From assembly GCF_050947875.1 (NCBI RefSeq), contig NC_134570.1, positions 202,381,750-202,445,749 on the forward strand: a DNA stretch of 64,000 bases, read 5' to 3'. The position numbers and the translations under genes were made by a program. Below the pieces are notes generated by a model, which searched no databases, was not told the DNA's origin, and was given only the letters and a program-made list of their open reading frames with translations. The stretch's first letter is position 1. Each line of letters begins with the position of its first letter. Of the stretch, positions 1 through 11,388 are shown piece by piece. This stretch comes from Dermacentor variabilis. Taxonomy: Eukaryota; Arthropoda; Arachnida; Ixodida; Ixodidae.

Positions 1-284
1 TTAACCCCCTTTCATGCTTTCTACCATCACTGCCTTGCGTGAGCGCGGTTAACTTAGGGTGCTTTTGCACGCACCTGCACATAATCACAGTCCACTTCTC
101 TTTCTTATCTTTCTATTCCCTTCCCCCAATATAGGGTAGCCAACCAGACGCTCTTCTGTTCAACGACCTGTCGGTCAATTTTTTCTTCTTTATCTCTCTC
201 TCTTGCTGATACGGACACCCATCGTGTTTAAGCGGCGGAGCTCACAATGGGCAAAGATAGCCTAATTAAATTTTAGAAAAATAT

Positions 285-1687
285 TTGGAGGGTTCTAGCA
301 AATTATTCTGGACCCTCGCTCGCTCAAGTAATTCACAAAAAGATTGCTCTAAGAAGGGTAAATTATTTTCTATATATAAATGCGACAATAATAATGACCC
401 TGGATGCTATCAACCAATTTCGGTACTGAACGTTATGAATAGCGTGCTTGAGAAAGTTATTTGTATTCAATTAAAACAGTAGCTGAGTACCAACAGCATT
501 TTAAATGCATCTCAGCATGCCTTCAGAACCCGTCGCTCTACGTCATCAGCAGTACTAGAGTTATCGCAACGTATAAACGAGTCACTCCGTAATAATGAAT
601 TAGCCTTAGCAATATTCCGAGACCGCATGAAGGTTTTGACACAGTTATTCATTCCATACTATTAAAGAAACTTGAATACTACGGTTTAAGTGCCAGTGCT
701 TTCAACTTCTTCATATTTACTTAACCAAGGAACAGCAGTTTGCTAAATATAATAAATTTAGATCTTGGTATTCTCTGTTAAAACTGCTGTGCCTCAGGGA
801 TCTGTTTTAACACCCATTTTCTTTTCTTTGTATGTTAAAGACATTGCTTCAGTTCTCACATCTGCGAAATCTGTCCTCTACGCGGATGATACCGCACCAG
901 TTTTTGCAGGCCAATCACGTCATGACATAATGCACATTGATAATGCGGAACTAATCCGCGTTTCATTGTAACAAATAAACTTACAGTAAAAAAGCAAAAA
1001 CTCAATACATCATTTTTCATTTTAGACCTGGTTATGTTAACAGCGCATCTCTGGAAATATGTTTTGATAATATCACTCAAGAGCAGGTGCCCGCAAATAA
1101 ATATTTGCGCGTTGTACTGGACAGTAGTTTGAATTGGGAACCCTACGTTGATAACTTATGTTCGTAATTGGCATCAGCGTGCTATGGGCTCTTAAAGGCG
1201 AGGGCATGTTTCCATATCTCGGCATTTAAAATGATTTACTTTTCTATTTTTCATTTCCATATAACATACTGTTCCGATTCATGGTCTTGCACTTTTAAAA
1301 CATATTTGGAATGAATTGTACGCTTACAAATTGAGAGCGGTACGGATAATGACGTTTTGCGATCCGTTCGAATCCAGTAGTGCTGTATTTTGCAGGTTTA
1401 AAATACTTCCTTTTACCTTATCCTCCGAAATGAAAGTCGCTATTTTAGGGAATAACATAATATGTACCAATCAGTCATTGTCGTTTAGCATTTTTATGAT
1501 TCCCACACGGAATACTAGATGTGCCACTAACATAAATTTCCATTTACCAGTTATCCGAAACACATACGGTCAAAGACTAATTCAATATCGCGTTACAAAA
1601 ATATGGAACGCCTTACCAATAAAAGTAAAGAGCGCCAGTAACTTTGTATTCTCCACAAAAAGATTATATCTTTCTAAAATCAGCTAG
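285..1687 (+). pseudogene. Decayed LINE reverse transcriptase (Jockey/CR1-like), 5'-truncated
   Basis: This is a non-LTR retrotransposon remnant that would have encoded the reverse transcriptase used for target-primed insertion. The first fragment (285-482) has the YxPISVL...LEKV motif of RT block 2. The second (765-971) has VPQGSVLTPIFF followed by YADDT, the catalytic aspartate pair. The third (1316-1687) has the typical LINE C-terminus with YGQ...Y...WNALP. These pieces lie in order on one strand but in different frames with stops between them, so the copy is dead. The endonuclease and ORF1 are missing, so the copy is 5'-truncated. The clade is uncertain; the C-terminus is shared by Jockey and CR1 types. 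Confidence 0.8.
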
Positions 1688-1689
1688 AA

Positions 1690-2658
1690 ATGTTGCACTG
1701 TCATCATGGTGACATTGTTTCTGTAATCATACTATATTATTGCTGCACTGATGTATGTTTGTTTCCTCTTTTGTTTCTCATCCTGATTAATTATGCTCAA
1801 CCAATACGCGATTGGTGAACTCTGTCTTGATCGTTGTTGCACATACGCGCGTATACCATATAGGCCTAAACTTGCGTCGGCTATGGGTCCAACAGTTATT
1901 TGCCTATGTACAACTTTATTATGAAATAAATAAGGTGTAGTGTCTAAAACAATATAAACTAAATCGAACGGCAAAGAATTAGCTTGTTCTGCTGGCACAC
2001 CATAATTTGCAGTTTCCGTGGTGTTTCTAGTGATTTGTTGCATAAATGTGAGCTGTGATGGCGGTATTCCATGTCCCACTTACTGAATAGCAATTACCCT
2101 TGACCTTGTTTGTACACTATACGTGCAGTGTATGTCATAATCACGGCGGGAGAATGTGCCCTTTGCGATCTCAATGGGCTTCGTCCTCGTTCTTAAAATT
2201 TTATTTGGGGTGAAAAAGACACGTTCACTCTAATGAACCTGGATACTAAAGCTCTACCCACTGCCTGGCATGCTATACTCAGTGCCGGTTGATGTATATG
2301 ATGTACACAGTGATCGCAACAACACAACAACAAAACAAGCAAAACTCTCACTAACAAGTATCACTGCTTTCTGTGCAGCCTGAGAAGCCTAACTCAGCTG
2401 ACAGTAAGCAGTGCGAAAAACACCAAGAGGAAAAGCAAACAGACAACACAAGCTAAGTGATCTAACTCAACGCTGCGAAATGTCATCCGTCGGCTGTTGA
2501 ATATAGGCCAACCTTGTATCTGACAAGGCAACTGTAGCATGGCTGCGCATCTTCGATGGGCTGATACTCGGCGCGCGGTCCCGCGTCTATACAATCAAAT
2601 GCTTGAATAATATTCTTCTTGTTCTGACCACCATGCTGTTCCATCGTCCTTGCTAGTT
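1690..2658. other. No recognised gene; possible 5' LTR of the Mag-like element at its right end
   Basis: I recognise no protein in this stretch. A 115-aa open frame on the minus strand (1732-2079) has no motif I can name. The right end lies just before a primer-binding-site-like sequence at 2662, so part of it may be the 5' LTR of the Gypsy element that follows. I could not find a matching 3' LTR after 12860, so the LTR assignment is inference only. Confidence 0.3.
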
Positions 2659-2660
2659 AA

Positions 2661-4029
2661 ATGGTGTCAGAAGCAGACCTAAGCGCAGCAGTTACTGCGC
2701 GGAATGTACTTAGTGAAGATGAAGGAGACATTGCATATATAGTGCGACCTATCAGAAAATTGGAAGCGTTTCAAGCAAATGTTCTACCTGTAGCAAGGTT
2801 TGGGTACGGGCTAGTTGGTATTCCATGGTATCAGTCGTCACTTACAGCGTCACTTACATAGACGAGGAAAAAAAAGGACGAAGACAAGCGCTGAACAAGC
2901 GTTTTACCTGTATCTGCATGCAACGGCGGTAGAGAAGCTCCCCAAAGGTGACGCTTCAAACGCTGCACTCTTGCTGAGCTTCTTAGGAGACCAAGCGCTC
3001 AACATCTTCAACAATTTCCAGTACGACGCAGGTGAAAACAAGGAAAGTTTCGCAACAGTGGGTGCGGAGGTCCGATGCCTCCTTCACCAAGGTGAGCCGG
3101 TAATCTTATGAAAGATATGTATTTCGTACAAGGACTCAGGCGGAACCGTTTGAGGAATTTGTGCGTGACCTAAAGTAACAGGCGATCCAGCGCAATTTTC
3201 TGGATCAGCACGATTCACTGATAAAAGATCAAATTGCGTTTGGTACGAACAACCTAATGCTTCGCGAAAGAATGCTCTCCGAGAAAGACCTAACGCTACT
3301 AAAAGCTGAAACATTGTGCAAGGCTGCAGAATCAGCAGCACTAAGGAGTCCAGTTTGCTGTTAGTCGGAAGACTGCATTGACGCTATTTTAAGTCACACA
3401 GTGTCGACGAAAAAAACTGCAGGAAGGCGATAAAAAGCAGTGTCTCGATAATCAAGAGCACTTCAGGAAATGCTACCGTGAACATAGGCCTAAACACACG
3501 CAAGTCCGACCACTTCGCAAGTTTTTTACCAGAAGTCAACTGCCGTTACTGAAGTCGGTAAATTCGACGACAATGACTTTTCGATTCACGAGATAAGCTC
3601 CCAAAATGGTCACAGGAAAGACTGGACAGTTAAAGCACGTGTGAGTGGCCGTGAGGTTACGTACAAGGCGAACACATGCTCGCAGGCAAGCTTACTACGG
3701 TTTTCTACATGCCGCAAGCTTCGAGCGAAATAAGCATTGCAGCCTACCTGCTCAGTGCTGCGAGCATGCAACAGGTGTGTAATTTAAAGCTACGGAACTA
3801 CGTCGCAACATGTGTCCGTTGAAACCAACGAGGTAAGCATCAAATTTTTTCGTTGTAGAAAATGGGCGTCTAGCCTTCCAAAGAGTCTATACCAGTGACG
3901 CGCTCGGGTAGATTCAACGCACGGTGGACGCGGTTATTACCTCTCCTGGGTACGGATGTTTCGAAGACTTTAGGTAAGTCTTCCAAGGCTTGGGCTGCCT
4001 GAAGACACCATACAGCAAGATCCTGGAAC
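2661..4029 (+). pseudogene. Mag-like Gypsy gag, protease and start of RT (5' half)
   Basis: This is the structural and protease part of an LTR retrotransposon. Gag: 2815-3111 reads as a capsid-like stretch with LLSFLGDQALNIFNNF, continuing in another frame with FEEFVRDLK, LIKDQIAFG, LRERM and an AES end at about 3140-3345; this order is typical of Mag-clade gag. A basic, Cys-poor stretch then stands where zinc knuckles belong. At about 3640-3720 a protease-like frame reads VSGREVTYKAN with the DTG site degraded. At about 3975-4029 the GLGCLKTPYS motif that opens Mag RT domains is clear. The frame then stops because a Harbinger transposon begins at 4033. Multiple stops and frameshifts make it a pseudogene. 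The element resumes at 11389. Confidence 0.75.
2662..2674 (+). promoter_or_regulatory. Candidate primer binding site of the Mag-like Gypsy element
   Basis: The sequence TGGTGTCAGAAGC sits directly upstream of gag-like coding sequence. Many Gypsy elements begin their internal region with TGGTGTCAGAAG, which pairs with a tRNA 3' end to prime minus-strand synthesis. Position and sequence fit; the tRNA was not verified. Confidence 0.55.
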
Positions 4030-4032
4030 TAG

Positions 4033-4059
4033 GGGTGCTATGCAGGATGCGCCGAGTTT
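4033..4059 (+). repeat. Left terminal inverted repeat of the Harbinger element
   Basis: This 27-bp TIR is identical in reverse complement to 11359-11385. It is followed immediately by GGCGAAACTCGGG, which pairs with the CCGAGTTT at its inner end and can form a small terminal hairpin. Confidence 0.9.
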
Positions 4060-5948
4060 GGCGAAACTCGGGATCTTCACGAGCTCTGGCGACACCCCAA
4101 GATGAAAGCACAAATGGTACCGAGACACAGTTTATCTTTCGACAAGCCTCCAGTTTCATTGGTTTATCTAGATTCACTCTGGGTGGCTATCATTGCTTGG
4201 GCGTTGCCTTCTGGGCGGTCGACAAACTGGGGCTCACGTGATCATACCGTCGGTGCATGGTCGTGACTTCTTTCACTTGTTTGTCGTTCCACCAAGTGCA
4301 TTACACGCACACGCGAGTTATAAAACAAATGCATTTAGTACAATATTATTAGTTAGTTTAACGTTGTTTAAAAGCATTTTAACGCTTACAAGATGTACAC
4401 TGAATGTGCATTCGACTAATTTGTAATTTAGTACGCTTCGCATTATACCACGAGGGAACGCTGTGGTGGCGTCATCACATACATTCATCGGGCGAGCATG
4501 GTGGCTAAGCATCGGAGAGGCCCAGTGTAAACAAACTCGTACAGTGCGAGACGTAGTGATCAGGCTCGACGATGACCACTATTTCTTGGATAGTTCTGTT
4601 CCGTGAGCAATCTTTCCGTGCACCCAGAAAGAGTGCCAATAGCTTCGGCGATTTTACAGATCGCAACGCGCACCTAATGTTCACGGCACAATCCTGAACA
4701 AAACCCTTATCCGGTGCTGCTTCTGTCAGTGCGCTGAGTTCCTCCACTCTGCGTGACTGCGATCGTTACGAATATTGCGTAGTGTGTGCAAAAGGAAGAC
4801 AGCCGATATAGCTACGATGCGACGAGGAGGTGGTGCCGACGATGGATCTCGCAACCAACACAGTGAAGGAGACATCGACAAGCTGCAGATAAGTATACTT
4901 CTACTGTTTCATATTTAGCAGAATAATAGTGCATGGATTAAGTCACTTTCGTAGTAACGAACTGAATGTCCAGCAGTTTAGAAAAGGCATTGAGAACCAG
5001 CGAGTGTTCGTGCTTTCACATGTACGTGGGCCCGCGAGAATATGGAAAAGATAAAGGTAACTTCACTAACTTGGTGAGATAACAGAAATTCATCAGTTAC
5101 ATTCAGCCCGTAGAATCTATGGAAGAGTATCTTTATAAACGTAAAATATCAATAGCAGGTACTGATATAAAGCGGGAAACTTATACAAGAATTTCACGGA
5201 TTGAACAGCGCATGGGAGGCATTCCCGAATTGTGATCGCCATGTTACCAATATCCTTGAAAAATGTTTAGAAACATTGCATTCTACCGGTTATGCAATAT
5301 GGGACATAAACCTGGAGGTTAACAAGGAAACTTGAGAAGTCGAGGACTGTGCAGAAAGCGAAGTAACAAAAATTGTTGGAGATAGCATTAAGGCAGAAAG
5401 ACAGTGGCGTAGTAAACCGTGGCAACTGATATGCCAGTTCAGATTAAGAAAAAAAAATGGAATCGGCGGGCAGGCCATGCACGTCTTCAATCACTTCTTG
5501 CCAATTTATAAAAGGTGATTATATAAGCGTGACAGAATGGATGTCAAGGAGAGAGAACTGCAGCCGAGGATGGCAGAAAATTGCGTAATGAGACAAAAAT
5601 ATGTTTGTAGGCATATGATGCAATCGGCTCACATAAGACGGGATTGCAGGGAGCGGCATTGGTTTTGCAGTGAACAAAAATAGGTTTGTGGTGCTTACAG
5701 TAGAGACTCGTGAAGGTGCGAGGACACCTCAGCTGTTGGCACACTAATAAACATTACAATTGGCTCTGAAAAAAACAATCCGTTATGAAAAATAAAGCAA
5801 CGTTGTCCCGACAAATTGTGTTATTATGCATACACTAAAGGCTTCCACAGTTAAGGGCATTTAGTACGAATAGTGCAATGAGCATTTATGTTTGTAAATA
5901 ATGGTTTATATGCGGTTGATTCATTCGAACAATCCACTTTTTTTGCAG

Positions 5949-6203
5949 CAATGCATTCTGCTGCTGGAGGCACTCAACCACCTGGTGGCAGTAGGCGAGC
6001 GCCAGGCACGTGCTCTTGAGAGTGTGGCAAGGTCCAGAGGGCTGCTCTGCAACAGTAGGATCAGTGCCCTCACTGCTCTCCAGTCGAGCCCCCAGAACAC
6101 ACCTTATAATCGAGCTTTCAGTTTATTATTTTGTTTATTATTCAAGAGCATGAATAAAATTATTGCAGTAAACATTGTGCTGTGCATATTGGGACACTTG
6201 TAA
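5949..6203 (+). pseudogene. Possible terminal exon of the second Harbinger gene (unproven)
   Basis: PIF/Harbinger elements usually carry a second gene for a Myb/SANT-like DNA-binding protein that works with the transposase. Here a pyrimidine-rich tract ending in TTTTTTTGCAG at 5948 looks like a splice acceptor. The frame after it encodes a leucine-rich, probably coiled-coil segment (LLLEALNHLVAVGER, ARALESVARS). AATAAA follows at about 6150. A candidate first exon starts at 4816 (MRRGGGADDGS) and ends at CAG before ATAAGT, a weakened donor. I see no Myb/SANT tryptophan pattern, so the identity rests on position and coiled-coil character only. Confidence 0.3.
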
Positions 6204-6862
6204 CATGCACTTGATGTCTCTTCAAAATGAGCAAAAACGTAAGGCAACCTGTGCCACTCTTGGACCGTGTAAATGAAAAAGACACTAATGCACCATATTG
6301 TGCTGTTTGTTCTTTCTATGTGCAAGAATACAGTCGGTGTTGATTAGCCACAAGATGAACGGTGCGTGCATTTCACAATGAAAAGACAGGAAACGGCATG
6401 AGCTTAATAATGCTATCACCGTATAGACTGTGCATATGAATGCAACACTCCCCGATTTAAACGTGCCATTACATGCATGTTCGATACCACATATTCTTTA
6501 ACAATGTCATATATTTGCATGTACTAATTTTCACACAACTTAAGCCCATGCATAGCTCACTTGTGATGTATGCATTTCATAGGCCAAATAATTGTACACT
6601 TTGTCCTTTTGTGTTGTATGAAAAGCGGCATCCTCTAGTCGGATACAACTTCACAAGACAGGAGGCCCAGACGACCAAAGCGCAGCAGCCGATTGCCTCC
6701 ACGTCTAAATAGTCCCTCTCCAATGAGCGGCTATTAGTGCGTCCAGCGGCACGACGTCAGTGTAGAGTGTATGCCCATTGGTGCAGGCTTGTGTGCAGGT
6801 TCTGCGGCCTCCTAAAGTTGTATCCGGCTATAGAATCACGTAATGCCTTGCACTGGTTGCAT

Positions 6863-7556
6863 AGACTTTATCAACTTGATAGCACACAATGATCAGGAAC
6901 AGAAACCTATAAAGGCACCCAAGCAAAGCTGGCTGGCCACACTTCCATTATGAGGGGCTGTAAAAAGGTCTCGCCCAAATATTCCCATGACATACTTGAC
7001 AAAGAGGTGGTGTTTGGCACTTCTTTAGAATCAAAAACAGATTACAGTGAATGTTGTGTACCACGTATAAACAAACTGAGCTTGGTCATCTGCACAGCAT
7101 GTAATGGAAGCTTGTGCTTCACATAGTAAACAAGCTGCTCTGTCCAGTACAATTGTCGAGTCCGGTGTGCCACCTATTATGTCATTAGTGTCAACATACA
7201 AATTTTCAAAGACTTTATCAACTTGATAGCACACAATGATCAGGAACAGAAACCTATAAAGGCACCCAAGCAAAGCTGGCTGGCCACACTTCCATTATGA
7301 GGGGCTGTAAAAAGGTCTCGCCCAAATATTCCCATGACATCCTTGAAAAAGAGGTGGTGTTTGGCACTTCTTTAGAATCAAAAACAGATTACAGTGAATG
7401 CTGTGTACCACGTATAAACAAACTGAGCTTGGTCATCTGCACAGCATGTAATGGAAGCTTGTGCTTCACATAGTAAACAAGCTGCTCTGTCCAGTACAAT
7501 TGTCGAGTCCGGTGTGCCACCTATTATGTCATTGGTGTCAACATGCAAATTTTCAA
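6863..7556. repeat. Tandem duplication, two copies of 347 bp
   Basis: Copies 6863-7209 and 7210-7556 sit head to tail and differ at only about six positions by eye, so the duplication is young relative to its surroundings. It lies inside the Harbinger element in apparently noncoding DNA. Confidence 0.95.
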
Positions 7557-7752
7557 AGGCCATTCATTTCACCATTATTTTTGTATGACGGTTCCTTCAA
7601 TCAGTGCTTGTATTACATGAGCAGGTGGATTTGAAAGCAAAGCTTTGTTTGCAAACATTCACACTTCTATAATTGTGTGGCAAGGCACTGGCATGGTGCC
7701 GAATAGCTCACAATGCTCCTCAGTCCTACACCAAAGAAGCCCAATGCTCTAT

Positions 7753-7876
7753 TTGAAGTTGGATCGCGCAACGATTCGACGGCACACAAAGAAGAGTAAC
7801 ACACACAGCAGAGCGTTCCGCTGTGTGTCTTTCTCTTCTTTGTGTCCCGTCGAATTGTTGTGCAATTCAACTTCAA
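7753..7876. repeat. Long imperfect inverted repeat (hairpin)
   Basis: Arms of about 60 bp, each side containing TTCGACGG, ACACAAAGAAGAG and ACACACAG in mirror order, separated by only a few bases. The transcript would fold into a long hairpin. It could be a small inserted fold-back element; no target duplication was recognised. Confidence 0.8.
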
Positions 7877-8913
7877 GCTTCTATACCGATACAACCGTTC
7901 TTCAACCTCACCAATGATCTAGGTATTAAGCCACAATGGCGCACATCTTTGAAATGCCCCAACACGAATTAGCTCTCCAACAAATCACCACAAGCGTAAA
8001 AGTTTGCTGCACAGGTGTATGCACGTGCCATATTCTGTGCCACTAAACTCGCAGGAATCAAAGGGGCAAGCATTAACCAGCCTTACTGCTGCCATTACCA
8101 TCATCATCATGACACCAATAAATAGACAGTGCTGCGTTTCAGTATAGGGAGTGCTGGAGGGAAAGGCGTGACAGCGAGGCTTACAATAAAAATAGCAGTT
8201 ACAAGACATGTTCAATGCCAAAATATGCTGCATATCACTCATCCTACTTTGGCATTGTGGCAAGCTTTTACATGTTTGAGCATGTCACAGTTTGTGTAAT
8301 TATTGCTCTAAAGCTGTACAAAAGGTCTATTCGCTCTGCAATCTTTATTTTTATCATGGCGGGTTAAAGACCCACTTTTCATTGGCATCTGCACCACATT
8401 TCTCCCGATATGTAATTTTGCCTTGGTGGTTCACGACATCGTCACGCACACCGAGTTCTGCAGAGCATTGGATCTGCATTGTTCTACTGCTGAAGAATTA
8501 GAGCCCCATTATGAGACGAAATTATACGATTTGTCCATACAGAATAACGCTGCCCCCCCCCCAAAAGAATATACACTGGACCACTGGCACATGCACCAAC
8601 AGTGAACACAGCAAACACTCTGAAGTATTTTCTTCATGCAAGCCAGCACACTATGATTCTCAATGCATTTTCATTTCGCCATAAATGCATAGGCACAACC
8701 GGCTTGGCGCGACATCCCCATCTCGCACTGCAACGAATTGTGCAATGCCTTGCTGTTTCATAGTGCGGACAATAGATGACGCATGACCTAAATTCAGCAT
8801 TATGCATACTAACTTGCACTAAGTACTAAGTAATCTCATAAAAAACACCAAGTTCTTTGTGAGATTAGCATTCACAGGGTACTTCACACAATATGTAATA
8901 TCTATTTATCTAT

Positions 8914-9631
8914 TTATACTTCATTGACCTCTTTCCCCAAAAAGTGAGCCACTTGGAAGGCACCCTGATAGACAAGTAGAACAATCGGGAAAAAGTCAGC
9001 AACCCACGAAAAAGTCTCTATCATAGGCTGCCGCATGTGTGATGACGGTAACACAAAATTTAAGTCGGCTAGACAGAAGTGACAAATTTGGCAATATGGT
9101 GCGTCTAGACATTGCTTCAATGCTAATCACAGTAACGCTGACATTGAAGGCACCTTAATTCCTACGTACGTTCCGTCGACACACGCGACTACGTTCGTAA
9201 TGTTTCCGCGAAGTAAGAAGCGTTCTTTTATAACTGCCCGCTCAGCCGCAGTCTTCGGGAGAGCCAGCCACCGCTTCCGCACTGCTGCATCAATAAGCGC
9301 AGCAGACATCTCTGACACCGAGGCTCACAGTAGTTTGATGACGTCCAATGTAACACTGGGCGCCGACGCTTCCCTGAAAACTCCCAGTCCCGTAGAAACG
9401 GAGGGCGCAGAGGACTTGCTCTTCGACGGTGAGCGAATGAAGCCCGCCACGCTGTGTCCACAGACGAGAGTCTTCGCCTAGCTCGTCACACAGCCAGCGC
9501 AATGATGTCTTCGACAGGCGAAAATGACGCTTAAACTCCACGGCGGTCATGTACGTGAACGGGTCCAGACGGTCATATTGACGCTTGCTGCCGCTGGATG
9601 CAATAACACAGGCTGCTGCTGCCGCCGCCAT
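8914..9631 (-). pseudogene. HARBI1-like Harbinger transposase, frameshifted
   Basis: DDE transposase of the PIF/Harbinger type, which cuts the element out and joins it to new DNA. Reading leftwards from the ATG at 9631: residues 33-60 contain FKRHFRLSKTSLRWLCDELG, and about 66-90 contain SLTVEEQVLCALRFYGTGSFQ, both classic HARBI1 N-terminal motifs. A shift of frame near 9290-9318 leads to ALPKTAAERAVIKERF and VVACVDGTYVGIK, where VDGT holds the first catalytic aspartate. A second shift near 9127 leads to a poorly conserved region to 8914. The later DDE residues are not clearly present and total length is short of the usual 350 residues or so, so it is judged broken. Confidence 0.85.
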
Positions 9632-9635
9632 GTTC

Positions 9636-9650
9636 CCGAGTTGAACTCGG
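9636..9650. promoter_or_regulatory. CCGAGTTGAACTCGG palindrome at the transposase start
   Basis: A 15-bp palindrome lies 5 bp upstream of the transposase start codon at 9631. Its half site AACTCGG also occurs beside both TIRs (inside the left terminus and twice inside the right one). This suggests one protein, perhaps the transposase or its partner, could bind both ends and its own promoter; that role is inference. Confidence 0.45.
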
Positions 9651-11358
9651 AGGGGGTTTCGCGATGTACGAGTTTAGCACGAGTTCGCCTGTCAATCAAA
9701 GCCAGAGGTCACGCCCCGCGCGAGGCACGTAACTCTTGTGCGCGCACCCACCACGGTTGGGCCACGCCCAACTTATCTTTCGGCAACAGCGACGCGGTGC
9801 CGAGCTGAGAGGCATCAACAATATTCACCACCGACATAAAACACGCACAACGCACTGTCATCGGTGATGTACAGTACTGCGCACTACTATCAAAAACAAA
9901 GCGTTGACTGTCGCTGGCTTATGCATATACCTTCTCGGGCTGAGATGGCCCCACAGCACGGTTTCATTCCCTGCATTGTGGCGACGTACCGCACAGTAAA
10001 TAATTATCGGCTCGTCACTGTGGCTGCTTGCAAGCGTCGATGCGCCGAGGGTGACGACGATGCTGAGGAGTGCGTATCGCAGCAGTCGTTTGAGATGGCT
10101 GCTCTGTCATCGGTGATGTATCGGAGCCACAACGTCGTAAACACGATCAGCGTCCGAGAATCGCCCGCTCTTCTAGACCCAGTGCAATGGCATTTCTTCA
10201 TCACAAGCACTGAGCACTCAACAGTTCCAACACCTTCCTCAGTTCGAAGTCGCATAACCGCACACAAGAACACTCACCTGCCAAAATGCGATTGCTGCGG
10301 TGTCGTTACGATATACTTCTGCGATCGCTGCTGGCTCCAGCATAAGTAATCCGCAAGCACCTTGGTGCGCACAAAACACTCAAATACTGCGTACATACGC
10401 TCAGAGGCACTTTCACTGGGCAAGCGATGACAAGCGATGAATTGTGTCGCTGGGAAGCACGCACTTCTTCGCAGTGCATCGCCGAGGCTTCGCACACAAG
10501 GATAAACTGGTACATTTTCACTGAACTGCGTCACTACGGGCGCTACGGATCGCCATTTTGCAGCGACCGCCGTTGCTCCCGTATTTATGACTAGTACAAC
10601 GTTTTTAGTTGGTAAAGCGGGGGACTTGAAGCGCCTGCGATCAACAGCCGTACTGCGGCGCTGCGTTTCTATTCTCCTAATAGAGAAAGAATGGCGATCG
10701 CTGACATTATTGAGAATAGCACTGTAGCGCCCCTAGGCGACTTCTCACCGTATAAACTGCCTCGTGCGCGCGACTTGTTTCAATGTATCTACTTCTAAGC
10801 TTTCGCCTCACTGTCGCCACTCGCGGCAAGAAGTGCAAAATTTAATAATTTGCTCGATCTCCGTTTGTCATCAGAAATTTCTAGCGTTCAAAACGAAAAA
10901 AACAGATACTTAAAGAAATAAAAATGTTTGTTATTTTATTTGTTGTATTTTAACGTATTCGTTTGAGCGAAAGCGTGGGTGCAAGAATGCGCCGCATGCA
11001 CCCTGTTCGCATTCGATGGAGGATAGAAGATAGTGCCCGAAAGAGGAGGCACGCCCTTGACGCGCCCGGGAAAGTCGTGGCAAGCGGCTCACGGCAATTG
11101 TGCAGACAGACAGCGGGACAGTCACGGTATTGCTAAGTTACGATAATCCGTTGATAACAATACGCGGCGCTGGCGCGTTTCGTTGTGCAGCCGTCTGCGC
11201 TTGAAGCGTGGATGCAGCGTGCCGCGCAGGGTGCGCTCATGTTGTCATACGTGGTTTTTGTCTACATATTTTTTTTGCCTGCAGCCTTTGTGCGTTTCAC
11301 GCTATCTCCGTTCACTGACTGCCGTCGAGCAAACTCGGGTAAAACTCGGGTGAACGAG
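9651..11358. other. Inner right part of Harbinger element, no recognised gene
   Basis: Between the transposase start and the right TIR there are several open frames on both strands, the longest 161 aa (9864-10349, +). None shows a motif I recognise and they overlap one another, so I do not call genes. This interval would hold the transposase promoter. Confidence 0.4.
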
Positions 11359-11385
11359 AAACTCGGCGCATCCTGCATAGCACCC
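11359..11385 (-). repeat. Right terminal inverted repeat of the Harbinger element
   Basis: Perfect 27-bp reverse complement of the left TIR, followed by TAG. Just inside it the motif AAACTCGGGT occurs twice in direct orientation (about 11330-11352), a likely subterminal protein-binding repeat. Confidence 0.9.
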
Positions 11386-11388
11386 TAG

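Larger units (their letters stand above)
4033..11385 (-). mobile_element. PIF/Harbinger DNA transposon, 7.35 kb, with TIRs and TAG target duplication
   Basis: Both ends carry a perfect 27-bp inverted repeat beginning GGGTGCTATGCA. The element is flanked on both sides by TAG (4030-4032 and 11386-11388), and a 3-bp duplication is what PIF/Harbinger elements make. A HARBI1-like transposase lies inside on the minus strand. The flanks are two parts of one Gypsy RT start: GLGCLKTPYS on the left and a VTQPAR stretch on the right, so the insertion site can be read directly. The length is large for the superfamily; a 347-bp tandem duplication and a hairpin explain only part of this. The transposase has a frameshift, so this copy is probably non-autonomous now. 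Strand is given by the transposase. Confidence 0.85.

Noticed and set aside
1732..2079. 115-aa minus-strand host gene
   Set aside because: No motif, no splice or promoter support, probably LTR or flanking DNA.
9864..10349. 161-aa plus-strand gene
   Set aside because: No recognised motif, competing frames on the other strand, and position in the promoter side of a transposon.
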